From positions 22,224-86,223 of the forward strand of contig NW_004190386.2 in assembly GCF_000224145.3 (NCBI RefSeq): a DNA stretch of 64,000 nt, written 5' to 3'. The stretch comes from Ciona intestinalis. Its lineage: Eukaryota > Chordata > Ascidiacea > Phlebobranchia > Cionidae. The position numbers and the translations under genes were made by a program. The notes beneath the pieces were generated by a model. That model worked only from the letters and a program-made list of their open reading frames with translations. It made no database searches and had not been told where the DNA came from. This document shows positions 25,401 to 40,400 of the stretch, piece after piece (positions within the stretch are counted from its first letter, which is position 1; every line of letters starts with the position of its first letter).

Positions 25401-28400
25401 ATAAATTAAAGGTAATATAATCACCCATAAAGTAACATACATGGTAACTCGTAAGCAGGCATGAGGTGTATGAAACAGAACACTTGTGTTTAACAACTAT
25501 AGTTGCCCTGCCACGCGAGGATAAAAAAGTTACATTTGTGTTTTTACTTGAATTTAGGAAATATTTAAAAGTATTGCTTTAGTAGAGTAGTTCTTTTTTA
25601 GACGTTTTAAATGAATTTTATAAAATATATTGTCTCGCACAATGCTACACAGTTATATATGCGGTAACTTGTAAGCGGGCACTAGGTGTATGGAACAGAA
25701 CACCCCTTCTATAACAACTGTTGTTGTCTCGCCACGCAAGAATAAAGCATATTTCATTCAATCACACACAAAGTTACTTATGTGGGAACTTGTAAGCGAG
25801 CACGAGGTGTATAAAAAAAAAGTTATAACAACTGTCATCTCTTTACCACTCAAAGATAAATTATTTTAATTCATTTATTTTTTAGATATTTGACTCACCA
25901 ATTAGAACAGGCAACAATCAGCTCCTTATTCGAGTTTTAGGTGGCGACATAGCTTCACCATTTCGTGTGTATTCAAGAAACAACTATTTAAGTCTCAGAT
26001 TTGAGTCCGACTCTTCACTGAGCTATAGGGGATTCTCATTTACATATAGAGCTATTCGTAAGTTATTTTTAAAATGTATTAGTATTTTTGATCATTAAAT
26101 ACAATAGCATTTTTGTATTTGTTAAGCTTGGAGCTGTTTCGTGCTAACTTTTCAAGTAGGGTTTGGAGTTTAGAGTTTTGAGTTTTTCTGTGTTAGTTTT
26201 ATTTGAGTTTCGATTTTTTTTATTTATGTCGTTTTTTAATAGGTTATTTTCATTTAAATGCCTTTTAGTATCTAAGTATTTGATTTAATTAGGTTTTGAG
26301 CCATTTTATAACTTTTAAATAGGGTTGAGAGTCTTGAGACACTAGAGTTTTGGAATATTTTCTGTGTGTAGTCGTGTACACAATTGCATTACATTTGCTT
26401 AAACAATTTTTTTAAATATATTTTAAGGTTTTATTTGGTTTACTATAATCACCAATAAAATTGCTATGATTACTTTAATAAACCCAGCACTTAGTAATAA
26501 CATGAAATGGTCTACAGAGAACCCTGATTTTTTTAAAAATGGTCCTATGATACCTTGTTAAAAAGGTATTACATTATATTCAGGTCCACTGCCTACTCCT
26601 TCTGCAGTTACTAGAACAACAAGGACTACTACAACATCAAGTACCACGCTTGGTATGTCTAATATTTTATTAAAAAATATGTTAATTTTTTTAAACTTAT
26701 GGTATGTCTTATATACATGTATAATAGTATATATAGTATGTAATAATACCATTTACTTGTCTTTTCGATCACGGTAGCGAAGATTTAGAAATATTTTAAG
26801 CGAAAAGACAGGATATAGCGACAAAACAACAGTTTTTAAAACACGCTTGCAGTTAAAAACATATTTACATTTAGTTGGAAGAAAATACGCGTGGTCGCTA
26901 CACCTGTATATGAAATAAAATGTTAATGTTATAATGACGTTGCCTAGTCAAGTGAGAATAAAAAAAAATAAATTCATTAATTGATTATGGCATTAAGGAA
27001 AACTGCATAAATTTGCCAATATATGTTTATGGCCTATCCCATAGATTTTAACTTATTTCATGAACTTTTAGGTACCACTGTCATTTTTTGCAACAACTCT
27101 TTAGGTGCCTAATTTTTGCCAATTTAAATTTAATTTTTTATTATATTTTCTGTTACTTTTTATCACTCATAAAGTAATATAGACTTTTTGTCTCTTAAGG
27201 TATAAAAATAAATTTTATTTTTTGTTTTTATTTTCTAGCTGGTGTATGCGGTTTTACCAGACAAGTAACTACAAATGAACCAGTTGAATTTACGTCACCT
27301 AACCACCCTAGAAGATATCCACCTAATAGTAATTGTCAATGGACATTATCTACTACCCCTGGTAGGGTGGTACAGTTAACTATAGGCAGAGTGGAAACAG
27401 AACTAAAATGGGACTTCATTGAGGTATAAGATGCTATTTTTAAAATATGAAATTTTTATCTGGTTTGTTACATTTGTGGGTGTATGTGTCCTTGGGCAAG
27501 ACACTTAAAGTCAATTGCTCCAACCCAGTGGTCGCTAATGGCAATGGGTTGTCTAAACTGTCAGCCATACAGAAAAAAACACAAAGTTACATACATTGTA
27601 GCTCGTAAGCGGGCACCAGGTGTATGAAACAGAACACCCATGTTATAAAGACCGTCATTGCTCGCCTGGCTAGGATTAATTTTTTTTAACAATTTATAAG
27701 GTATATTTGTATCTGCTTGGCAATTTATACAACCCCTAAGGAACAAATTGGTTTGTTTCAGACATACGCAATAGTAGCAGCGCTGAGGCTTGAACTCAGT
27801 ACATATAAGTTACATTCATTCATTTTAATTCCAGGTATGGGATGGAATCAGAAAGTTAGCACGTTTAGAAGGCCTACCTGCCACTCAAACATTTGTATCT
27901 GTGGACTATACAGGACTAATAGTAACATTTCAAAGTGATAGATCCGTCAACAGAAATGGTTTTCATGCTGTATTTAGGAGTGGTAAGTTATCAAAATTAC
28001 ATATAGTAGGGTGGGAGGAAGACGGGACACCTTTAGCACATATTATCCAAATATCCTGATCGTGTTTTAAACAAATAACAACGGTCTATGGGAGTCGTGA
28101 GGATATGTTTTATAATTCTTTGAATGTTCTTTGTTTACTACCAAAATAAACAAAAAATATAGACTGAAAAGGTCTCCCATTTTCTCCCACCCTACTATAT
28201 ATATATATTCATATATTTCTGGACCTATAAAAATAATGTAAAATGTCTTAACTCCCATTAGTATTCTTTTTTATATTAACTAGTATATAATTTTTTTTAC
28301 AGTTCCAGCTGGTATAGTACCACCAGAATTGACATTGCCCGGTAAGTGGATTTTAAACTGTTCTTAATAGTTAACATTGTGTTCAGTATGCTAAAACGAT

Positions 28401-31400
28401 AAATACATTTGTGTCTTCAAGAAAATAAAAAACTTTAAAAAAATTTGGCAACTATTACGTTTACATATGGTAACTCGTAAGCGGGCACGAGGTGTATGAA
28501 GCAGAACACCCGTGTTTTAACAACTGTCTTTTTCCAGCCACGCAAGGATAAGTTACATTTATTCTAATACACCCAAAAATTAGACTGTTACAGCAATTAT
28601 TAAATGACATCATCAAAACTTGTCAATTTTTAACGTTGGTCTCTAGAGATGAATGAATGTAACTTACTTTATCCTCACATGGCCGAAAACGACAGTCGTT
28701 AAAACACGGGTGTTCTGTTTCATACAACTCGTTCCAAATTACAAGTTACTAAGTATGTAACTTTGTGGGCAATTATTTTTTTGTGAAAATTTTTTATTTT
28801 TTTTATGTGTAGCTAAAAATTTTAGGACTAATTTTACAAATTAAGTTACATTTATTCATTCATTCGTTTACTCACAGAGCTATGCGGTTTCAACACAACA
28901 GCTACAAATGCGTTTCAAATTATAACTTCGCCGTTATACCCGAATCTGTACCCTCTTGGTATAGAATGCAAATGGTATATAACTTCCCCACCTGGCTCTA
29001 CTATACTGTTCAATGTTACATCTACGAATATAGAATCTTGCTGTGACTTTTTAGAGGTAAATTTGCAACTTTTTTGTGATAGTGTTTTTATTTTATCGAC
29101 TTTTTGTAGATTGGAGTGGTTTTTGGTTATGTTATATAGTCAGTTTAGATAGAATGGTTCATATTCTTATTTTTCGTAAGAATATTTACAGAAATATATA
29201 ACCGTATTCTCACGACTCTAAAAGAGCGTTGTTAATTGTTCAAAAACATGATCATGAAATATAAAATATTATGTGCTAATGGTATTTCATTTTACCTAAC
29301 ACTATTGTGTTTTTTATCCTGGCAAAACTGCTACCAGAAACACTTCTTTCGACTTGTTTATCAAAAAATAAAGTAACCAAAACAACCAAAAACACAATTT
29401 CATATTTAGGCATTACATGAAATAACTGGCTCTAAAATTTCTTTTTTCTAAATTCTCTAGATTTATGACGGAACTCGTGCAATTGGATCTCTTGCTGGCC
29501 GCCTTCGTGGTTGGAGAGCATATAGAAGCACTGGGAATTTTATGATGTTGTTATTTTATTCAGATGATTCTGTTGCAAGAACTGGATTTCATGCAAAGTT
29601 TAAATCATGTATGTTTGATTTGGTGTTGTATAAAGATTGACAGCAAGCATGAGGTGTATAAATACTTCATGTGTGTCTGGTGTATAAAAAGACACCCGTG
29701 TTATAACTCGACAGAAAGCATGAGGTGTATAAATACTTCATGTGTGTCTGGTGTATATGAAGACGCCCATATTATAACTTAACAGTGAGCATTAGGTGTA
29801 TGAATACTCCATGTGTGTCTGGTGTATAAGAAGACACCCATGTTATAACTCGACAGTGAGCATGAGGTGTATTAATACACCATGTGTGTCTGGTGTATAA
29901 GAAGACACCCATGTTATAACTTACCAGTGAGCATAAGGTGTATGAATACACCATGTGTGTCTGGTGTATAAGAAGACACCCATGTTATAACTCAACAGTG
30001 AGCATGAGGTGTTTAATTTGTTATAGATTTTTTTTTTGTTATATATTTTTACTTTTCTAGTTACACCAACAATAACAACAACAACAACAACAGCAATACC
30101 AACAACAACTGTTCCTTCTTTAACTGTGCCAACACCAGCAACAAAAGCATCAACAGTTGCTAAAACTTCTACAATTGCTATACATACAACAAGTCTTAGA
30201 CCAGGTTACTGTCTGCTTAAATGTGTTTTCTATATTTTGGCTCTGTTTGTTTGTATAGACACCTAACAACAAGGTAAAATCTGGGGTGACTTTGTTAAAG
30301 TACAGTTACACTCATAGTTGTCAAACATAGGGAACCTCGTTGATTAATGTGGTGAATGCAATACTTTGGCTCTGCTTGTTTGTATAGACACCTAACAACA
30401 AGGTAAAATCTGGGGTGACTTTGTTAAAGTACAGTTACACTCATAGTTGTCAAACATAGGAAACCTCATTGATTAATGTGGTGAACGCAATATACTTTGG
30501 CTCTGCTTGTTTGTATAGACACCTAACAGCAGGGTAAAATCCGGGGTGACATTGTTAAAATACAGTTACACTCATAGTGGTCAAACATAGGGAACTTCAT
30601 TGATTCATGTGGTGAATACAATATACTTTTGCTTTGCTTGTGCCATAAAATAGGACCTCACCCATATAGAAAGTTACATTCATTCATTCATTCATAACTT
30701 AAAAGCAAACAGGAGGTGAATGAAACAGAACACACATGTTATAACGACTGTTTTTTTTTCACCACGCGGAAATAAATAAGTTACATTCATTTATACACAT
30801 ATTTATAACTTAAAAGCAGGCAGGAGGTGAATGAAACAGAACACCCGTGTTATAACGACTGTTTTTTTTACCAGGCAAAAATAAATAAGTTATTTTATTC
30901 ACTCATTTTTAGGCACCACATGTGGATATGAGACTATTGCCTCTTCTGAGCCCCAAATTCTGACTTCTCCGCAATTTCCAAGCACCTACCAAAACAACTT
31001 GTATTGTGAATGGGTTATAGGTAGCCCTACTGGGTATACTGTTCAACTCACAGTGGGTTATCTTGATACTGAGTTATGCTGTGACTACTTAGTGGTAAGT
31101 TGGGCCATGTTTTTATGTTGGCTTCAATGGCCTAGTGGTACAGTATTTGGGTAATGATTTGGCGGTACCGGGTTCAAATCTCAATCAAGGTATTTTGTAT
31201 TGCAATTGTAATTTAGACATATTGGTTACCAAACTTATGTTAAAACTCGACAGTGAGCATGAGGTGTATGAATACACCATGTGTGTCTGGTGTATAAGAA
31301 AACACCCATGTTATAACTCAACAGTAAGCATAAGGTGTATGAATACACCATGTGTGTCTGGTGTATAAAAAGACACCCATGTTTTAACTCAACAGTGAGC

Positions 31401-34400
31401 ATGAGGTGTATGAATACACTATGTGTGTCTGGTGCATAAGAAAACACCCATATTAAAACTGGACAGTGAGCATAAGTTACATAACTATGCAAATTGTCAT
31501 GAACTGTTTACACAAAATATACTTTACAATTCCTAAAATTTAGATTCTTGTTGGGCGTTCTGAAGTAGCCAGATTACGAGGAGTATTAAGCGAGCCAGTA
31601 ACTTATTTATCAGTCGTTGGAATTACTGTACGTTTTGTTACGGATAGTTCTATCAATGAAAAAGGGTTCCAGCTAGTATATAGGAGTGGTAAGTCATATA
31701 TTTTTATGTCCGAGGCTGTGGCATTGTGGTAAGCGCGCCTGCCTGTGACCCAGAGGTAATGGGTTCAAGGCTCGACGCTTCTACCATTGTGGGCGTATGT
31801 GTCCTTGGGCAAGACAGTTAACAGCAATTGCTTCAACCTAGTGGTCACTAATGGGTTGTCCAAACTATCAGCCATACATAAAAATAAAATTAAAAAAAAT
31901 TTCCTAAAAAGTAACATACATGGTAACTCGTAAGCTGGCACGAGGTGTATGAACACCCATGTTATAATGACTGTCGTTTCCGGCCGCGCAAGGTTAAAGT
32001 CAGTTACATTCATTCATTCATTATGAACTTATAGGGTTGGGGGTACTGGTAGCTTTTTTAGTGGGAACGCTGCATTTGTGAATTAACTATAAAACAATTT
32101 AAGCAATTATTTGTTTAAGAATGCTGAAAACTGTCTTGTGTTTATAATGTAATTTACAAACTTTTCAATTTTTTTATTTTTATTCATGATATAGTAGGGT
32201 GGGGAAGATGGGATATCTTTTCATTCTGTTTTCTCGTCTCATTTGGTAGTAAACAAAAAGTATTTAAAGAATTATAAAACTGTAACCTAATGACTTTTAG
32301 AGACCTTTGGTTATTGTTTAAAACACGTTCAGGATATTTGGATATTATGTGCTAAAGGTGTCCCATCTTACCCCACCCTACTATTTATATATTCTCTATA
32401 TATATATATATACATATTATATTTACAGTACACTCTTCAAGCCCAATAACACCACTGTCTTTACCCTGTAAGTATTTAATTAAAATATTGTTGTAACTTA
32501 ATTTATCTAATGTTTTTACTTGAGTATTAATTTGCAACAGCTTAATTTTCTGCCTATTTAGTTTTAAGACATATTTTGAACCTAGATATATATATATGTA
32601 CATGATTATACTGATCGTAACTACAATATTTTAAGTGCGCACGTCCTCTAGACAAACCCGCGCGGGAGAGATTTTAAGCGCGCGAGTTAGCACTTCTATT
32701 GTTTATTTTATGGGGGGTGCTTGCGCACCCGCTCGCACCCCCCAGTGTCCGCCGTTGATGTATAATATGCCCTAAAAAGTGAATGTCGTTATGCTATTAT
32801 TTGAGAAAATGCCAGTTCTGTAGCGCAATTATTAGATANNNNNNNNNNNNNNNNNNNNNNNNNNNNNNNNNNNNNNNNNNNNNNNNNNATCCCACAAACA
32901 ACAACCACTATCCCAACAACAACAACAACAACAACCGTACAACAAACAACAGGTGCAGCAGCATCAACAACAACAACAGCAGAAACAAGAACAACAACAA
33001 CAACAACAACTGCAGAAACAACAACAGGTAAAATTTTCAAAAGCAGCACCACACAACTATTTAACATTAAATATCTAGGAAATGGGAATTGTAACTTTAT
33101 GTACAACGTGACAAGTACCCCCTTGACAGTACAGTCCCCTAATTACCCCAACAATTACCCTAACCATCAAGACTGTTCGTGGGTGTTGCAAGCCCCACCT
33201 GGATCACAGGTAACTTTAAACTATTAGTTAAAATTAAAGGTTGGAGTTTTAAATTAGATTTAATTTTACCTTTTTAATTGCGTGTACATAACTGTATTAC
33301 ATTCCCTTGATTTTTTTAAAGAGGTTTTAGCTTATAAATGGTTGCTATAACCAGTATAATAGACCAACTGTATAATGTGTTGGGAGAATGCAAATCACAT
33401 CATAGAACAGTGTCTTTTTTTCCCACACCCCGTGCCTGTACCGTTTAAACAACTTGGAGAAATGTTTTCCATGTAGTTTGAAAAACCCAATTGTGGCCAC
33501 TGTTAAAGCAATCACACATACACTTTACACACTGGTTTAATTGTAATTTCATTATTTAGGTGATGGTTGAATTCACTGTGTTGGAAATGGAATCTTGCTG
33601 TGATTTTGTTGAGGTAGTATATCTTTAAAAAAATTATATAAAAAGTCTTCTGTTTTAAGTTAAACTATCTTTAAAATTTAGGATTTTATAATTTTTTTTG
33701 TCTAAATCAAGTTAAAATTTTGTTCGTTTAAGTTACAAAGTTCTAAAAAATAAAATGCATGGTACAAAAATTTCATTTATGTTTCCTAAAATTACATTTT
33801 TTCAAAGGTGTTTGATTCTTATGGCGGTCGTAAAATGGCACAGTTAAAAATGGGGTCTCTAGAACGAAATATTGTTTATGTGTCAACATCCGGTCAAATT
33901 TATGTTAGATTTTTTTCGGATTCGTCTATTGCGAAAAAGGGATTTACTGCTACTACACAACTCGCAATGGGTGAGGTTTTATTTTGGCAGCGAGCATGAG
34001 ATGTATGAATACATCATGTGTGCCTGGCGTATAAGAAGACACCCATGTTATAACTCGACAGTGAGCATGAGGTGTATGAATACCTTATGTGTGCCTGGCG
34101 TATAACAAGACACCCATGTTATAACTCAACAGTGAGCATGAGGTGTATAAATACAGCATGTGTGTCTGATGAATAATAAGACATCCATATTAAAAATTAT
34201 ACCTCAACAGTAAGCATATAAATACACCATATGCTTCTTGTGCATAAAAATACACCTATATTAAAACCCATACCCCAACAGTGAGCATGAGGTATATAAA
34301 TTCTCCAATTTTCAGAGAGTCTGGACCGATCCTGTGGCGTCCGTATACCAGTTACTTCTACACCATCTGAGCTAGTATCTACTAATTACCCAGGAGACTA

Positions 34401-37400
34401 CCCAGCCAACTATAACTGTAGTTGGACACTGGTTGCGCCAGAAGGCCTCAGAGCGGGCATTACGTTTTCCTTTATTCAAATGGAAAGTTGCTGTGATTAT
34501 ATATTGGTATGAAAAATATTTAGTCTTCTGTAATGTTATAATATGTGTAAATCTTAGTTTAGTGAATCATTTGTGGGGTGAAAAGGTATTAAAATGCATT
34601 TAGAATTTCGCTTTAACTTTAAAGTTTTGTAAAAACCCTACTGTGTTGAATATTTGGACAGACAAACTATACAAACTGTTTAAAATTTATGTGTTTTTAA
34701 CCGCATTTAGTAAATTAATGTGTTTTAAAATGCATTTAGAAATTCGCTTTAAATTTAATGTTTTGTAAAAACCCTACTGTGTTGAATGTTTGGACAGACG
34801 AATTATACAAACTGTTTAAAATTTACGTGTTTTAAAACGCATTTAGAAAATTAATGTGTTTTAAAATGCATTTAGAATTTCGCTTCAAATTTAATGTTTT
34901 GTAAAAACCCTACTGTGTTGAATGTTTGGACAGACAAGTTATACAAACTGTTTAAAATTTATGAGTTTCGTGTACAGGGAAAAGAGATTTATGATATTGT
35001 AGCAACAAATATACCTTATTTGATCAGTAAACCTAAATAGCTTGCTCACATACCACCTAGAAAACATTAATATATTAAAAATAACCAAAAATTTAATATT
35101 TTAAAAGAAACCAAAAAAAGGACACGCCTAGAGTAAAAATTTTTTTTAAAAACATAAAAAAAATTTTTTAAAAACTTAAAAAAGGTTTTTTTAGCTTGCT
35201 GACGGGGCAGATCAACGCCAAATTACAAGACTCAATTTAGAAGAAATAAATGAAGCTCTGACTTTTGAATCCACCACTTCTGAACTGACTGTAACACTTG
35301 TGACAGATGAAACACAAAACAGACAAGGCTTTATGGCCGCTATATTTTTAGTATCAGGTGGGCAAAATTTTAAATTTAATTTTTTTTTAGTTTAAACCGG
35401 TTAAAACTGGGACATGCAGCTTAAAACTGCCTAAAACAGCTTAAAAGATATAGACATATCTTTTTCATAGACTGCAATAGCTTTAGAAACTCAATTGTGG
35501 GCATGGGAGTGGCAACCATGGATAGGTCACTTAAGTTTTCATAAATGACCAAACCAACTAAAAGTCATGTCTGCTTATCCACACACTGCAATAGCTTCAG
35601 CAACTCGACTGGGCATGGGAGTGGCAACCAGGATAAGTCACTCAAGTTCCCACTCACGAGGATATAAATGACCAAACCAACCAAAATTATGTCTGCTTAT
35701 CCACACACTGGAATAGCTTCAGCAACTCGACTGCGGGCATGGGAGTGGCAACCATGGATAAGTCACTCAAGTTCCCACCCACGAGGATATAAATGACCAA
35801 ACCAACTAAAAGTCATGTCTGCTTATCCACACACTGCAATAGCTTCAGCAACTCGACTGCGGGCATGGGAGTGGCAACCATGGATAAGTCACTCAAGTTC
35901 CCACCCACGAGGATATAAATGACAAAACCAACAAAAAGTCATGTCTGTTTATTCACACACTGCAATAGCTTCAGCAACTCGACTGTGAGCATGGGTGTGG
36001 CACCTCCAAAAAAATTGCCACAACCAAAAAAACAACATTTTTCTATTTTCCAGAACAACGATACCCCCGTACTGGTTCATGCGGCCACACGTCAACTGCC
36101 ACAGAAACCCCAAACTTTTTTCACTCCCCAAATTACCCCCACGACTACAACCCCAACTCCGATTGTCACTGGCTGCTGGTGGCAAGCGAGCGATACAGAG
36201 AGCTACAACTCCGAGTGGTTGATTTAAGAGTTGAAGATTGCTGTGATTTTATAGAGGTATTTAATGAATAAATGAACGTAAATAACAGTCCACAAATGTC
36301 CACTTTTTATCAGAATGAATGAATGTAACTTACTTTATCACATGGCCGGGAAATGCAGTCAGTATTACATCGGTGTTCTGTTTCATACACCTCGTGCCAG
36401 CTTACAAGTTACCATGTATGTTACTTTGTAGGGGATTGTTTTTTTGACTGTACGCTGATAATTTTGACAACCCATTAGTGACCACCGGGTTGGAGCAATT
36501 GCCGTTAAGTGTCTTGCCCAAGAACACATACTCCTACAATATTAGCAGCGGCGAGCCTTGAACCCATTACCTCTGGGTTACAGGCAGGCGCTAACCAACT
36601 GTGCTACGGCATACAGCTATCAACCTTGATATTTTATAGTGGCATTTTCCAAAACCTTGCCATGAAGGTCTTAATTATAGAATACCGCATAAATTTGTCA
36701 CGTATTCTATTCTTTGTGGGTAAGGTCCTATAGCGTAGCATGCCATGAGGCCTGTATAAGATGACACTCATGTTATAACTTGACAGTGAGCATGAGGTGT
36801 ATGAATATACCATGTGTGTCTGGTGTATAAGATGACACTCATGTTATAACTCAACAGCGAGCATGAGGTGTATGAATATACCATGTGTGTCTGGTGTATA
36901 AGATGACACTCATGTTATAACTCAACAGCGAGCATGAGGTGTATGAATACACCATGTGCGTCTGGTGTATAAGATGACACACATGTTATAACTCAACAGC
37001 GAGCATGAGGTGTATGAATACACCATGTATATCACCTATATAAAAACACACCCATGTTATACATAACTTATGGTAAACAACACAATTTTGTGGCTTTTTG
37101 TTCAGGTACGAGATGGCCGAAACCAGAATGCTCCAGTTTTAGCTCGTTTAAACCGGCGACCATCTAACCCTTTTACATCTACGCATGGCGCTCTATATCT
37201 ACGCTTAGTCAGTGACTCTGGGAACCATTACCGTGGCTTCAATGCAACCTATATGCTTGGTAAGTATGTATATATATATATATATATATTATGGCTTGAA
37301 AAAGTCTGTGTTTTGGTGACAATAGTTTTTAAATTAATGTAACTTACTTTTCCTTGCATGGCTGGCAATGTATTTTTATAACATAAGTGTTCTGTTTGAT

Positions 37401-40400
37401 ACAGTTCTGCCTGCTTCACCACATATGTAACTTTGTGTTTGATTGAATGAATGTAACTTGCTTTATCCTTGAGTGGCGAGGCAATGACAGTTTTTTATAA
37501 CATGAGTGTTCTGTTTCTAATAACTCAGCGTGCTTGGAACTTACCACGTATGCAACTTTGTGGGTGATAGTTTTCATATAATTAACATTTTATACAACAT
37601 ATTAGTGACCACTAGGTTGGAGCAATTATCATTAAGTGTCTTTCCTAAGGACACATACGCCCACAATGGTAGCAGCGTCTAGCCTTGAACCTGTAAACCC
37701 TGATCTACCGCAAACTAACCACTTTGCCACTGTCTTACCAAAAGACATTAAATAATTTTCTACCAAAAAAGAAAATATCAAAAAAAATCAAAACTGTATA
37801 AAAAAAATATATCAAAATTTTTTTTATTAAAACCAATTTTTTTACCCAGAACCTTTGGACCGAAGATGCGGTGTCACGATACCTGCAACAGTTAGACCAT
37901 CCCAGTTAAAATCGGAAAATTACCCAGAAAATTACGCCAATGATGTGACATGCTCTTGGGTGCTAGTGGCCCCACAGGACCAGAAAGTTCAATTAACTAT
38001 TACTGATATGGAAATTGAGGCTTGCTGTGATTATTTAGAGGTATACCAAGATTAGTAAGATGTAAAAACCTTTTCTTCTGTCTGGGTGAAGTCATACCTG
38101 TGTCATGCTACATTTATTCTTCACAAGACTGGGCAACATCAGTCGTTATATTGCGGGTGTTCTGTTTCATACACCCGCTGCCCGCTTAAGAGTTACTCAT
38201 TATGTGTAAATTTTTTTTATGTATGGCTGATAATTTAGACAACCTATAAGTGACCACTGGGTTGGAGCAATTGCCGTTAAGTGTCTTGCTCAAAGACACA
38301 TACGCCCACAATGGTAGCAGTGGCAAGCCTTGATGCTACACCCCCTGGACTAGAGGCATGCACTTTAATGACTCTACTATAGTGCCATTTAGCATCTGTC
38401 ATTGGTCACTGCAAATGTAAAGATAAGAAGTTTATATTTATGTACTAAATTTCGCGAATCTGACCCTGATCTGGTGCTCATAGAGTTGAACGATTTTTGT
38501 AAAGAAATACAGTAAGGATCTGGTGCTACGAAAATGTAACAGACAAAAATTAAGTCCAATCCTTAGTAGGAATAAAGAATTATATTTCTCCTAAATGGTA
38601 TCGTCACTCTATTTTTCAAATAGAATCCGATTAAGTTTTGTTTGTTACGTTTTCGTAGTCACTTTTTTTGATTGCAAACACTTTATTACTGGCATCATTG
38701 CACTATGCGTCATATGGCATAACTTTTTAGTTGCCACTTTTCAGGAAAAAAGGAAGACCACAAAACTTAAACCATTTCATTTTTTTCAGTTATTTGATGG
38801 CGAAGACCAGCGATTACTTCGTAAAATAAGTTTTGACTTCATTTCTGAGGATCTCGTGTTTACTTCCTCAACTAATAAACTAACTGTGAGGTTTTTCACT
38901 GACGCTAGCGTCACAAAAAGAGGGTTTATGTCTCATTTTCAAGCTGTGCAGAGTAAGAATTACCTTCTGACTTGGTTTTTACATAGAAAAAAATAGTAGT
39001 ATGAAATGTGAATATGTAATATGTATCTGGTGCATAAAGTAGCACCCATGTTATAACCTAATAGTGAGCATGAGGTGTATGAATACACCATGTGTGTCTG
39101 GTGTTTAGGAAGACACTCATGTTATAACACAACAGTGAGCATGAGGTGTATGAATACACCATGTGTGTCTGGTGTTTAGGAAGACACTCATGTTATAACA
39201 CAACAGTGAGCATGAGGTGTATGAATACACCATGTGTGTCTGGTGTTTAGGAAGACACTCATGTTATAACACAACAGTGAGCATGAGGTGTATGAATACA
39301 CCATGTGTGTCTGGTGTATAAGAAGACACCATGTTATAACTCAACAGTGAGCATGAGGTGTATGAATACACCATGTGATGTGCAGGTGTATAAGAAGACA
39401 CCCATGTTATAACTCAACAATGAGCATGAGGTGTATGAATACACCATGTGTGTGGGGTGTATAAAAAGACACCCATGTTATAACTTGACAGTAAACATAA
39501 GGTGTATGAATACACCATGCGTGTCTGGTGTATAAGAAGACACCCATGTTATAACTCGACAGCGAGCATAATGCCTCTAACATCTCAACCCTTTCCAGCT
39601 TCAGCACTACCCGTGGATTCTTGCGGCTCGACGGTGACCGTAGGGGACTTCTACGTTGAATTTACGTCCCCAAACTACCCCAACAATTACCCCCCCAACT
39701 CAGACTGCCATTGGTTGCTTTTGTCACCTGACAGCAATAGGCAGGTCACGCTTGATTTGTCAGACGCTCGTTTTGAACCCTGCTGCGACTTTTTAGAGGT
39801 AATTTTACATGAAATCAAAAAAAACTTTAAAAAACTTTGTGCAAAAAACATATAGTTTGCTAAATGTTTTTTTTTTAATAGAAATAGACGTTTAAATTAG
39901 TGTTTTTTATCTTTTTTGACTGTATTTTGTTTTGTCATGTTTGTTAACTCTTTAAATGGCTTTTTAACGTTTGTTTTTATAAAATCTTTTAAAATATTAC
40001 TTTTTTTAGGATTTAATTACCAAATATTAAGATTTTATAAATGTTCTTATAAAAAATATTTAAAAAAAATCCTTTAAAATGTATTTTTGCACTTTTTTAG
40101 CATTTTTAACTGGCTGTTTTTTTACGTTAAATAAAATTTATTAAGTTTTTATATTGTTTTTACCAGATACGTGACGGCAGAAGTATAGAATCTCCTCTTC
40201 TAGTTCGTGTGGAAAACCAACTCCCAGACAGACGGCTATATATGTCCACTGGAGGCGCTCTGTACCTACATTTTTGGTCGGATAGCAGCGGGGGGTATAG
40301 GGGTTTCACGGCCGCTTATAAATTAGGTGAGTCTCTTTATTCTATATGGGTGAGGTCCTACAGTGAGGCACGCTATGGGGCCTGAAATTTATACCAGAGT

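Noticed and set aside
31120..31190. A tRNA gene
   Set aside because: A- and B-box-like motifs are present but acceptor and anticodon stems do not form; taken as a SINE head.
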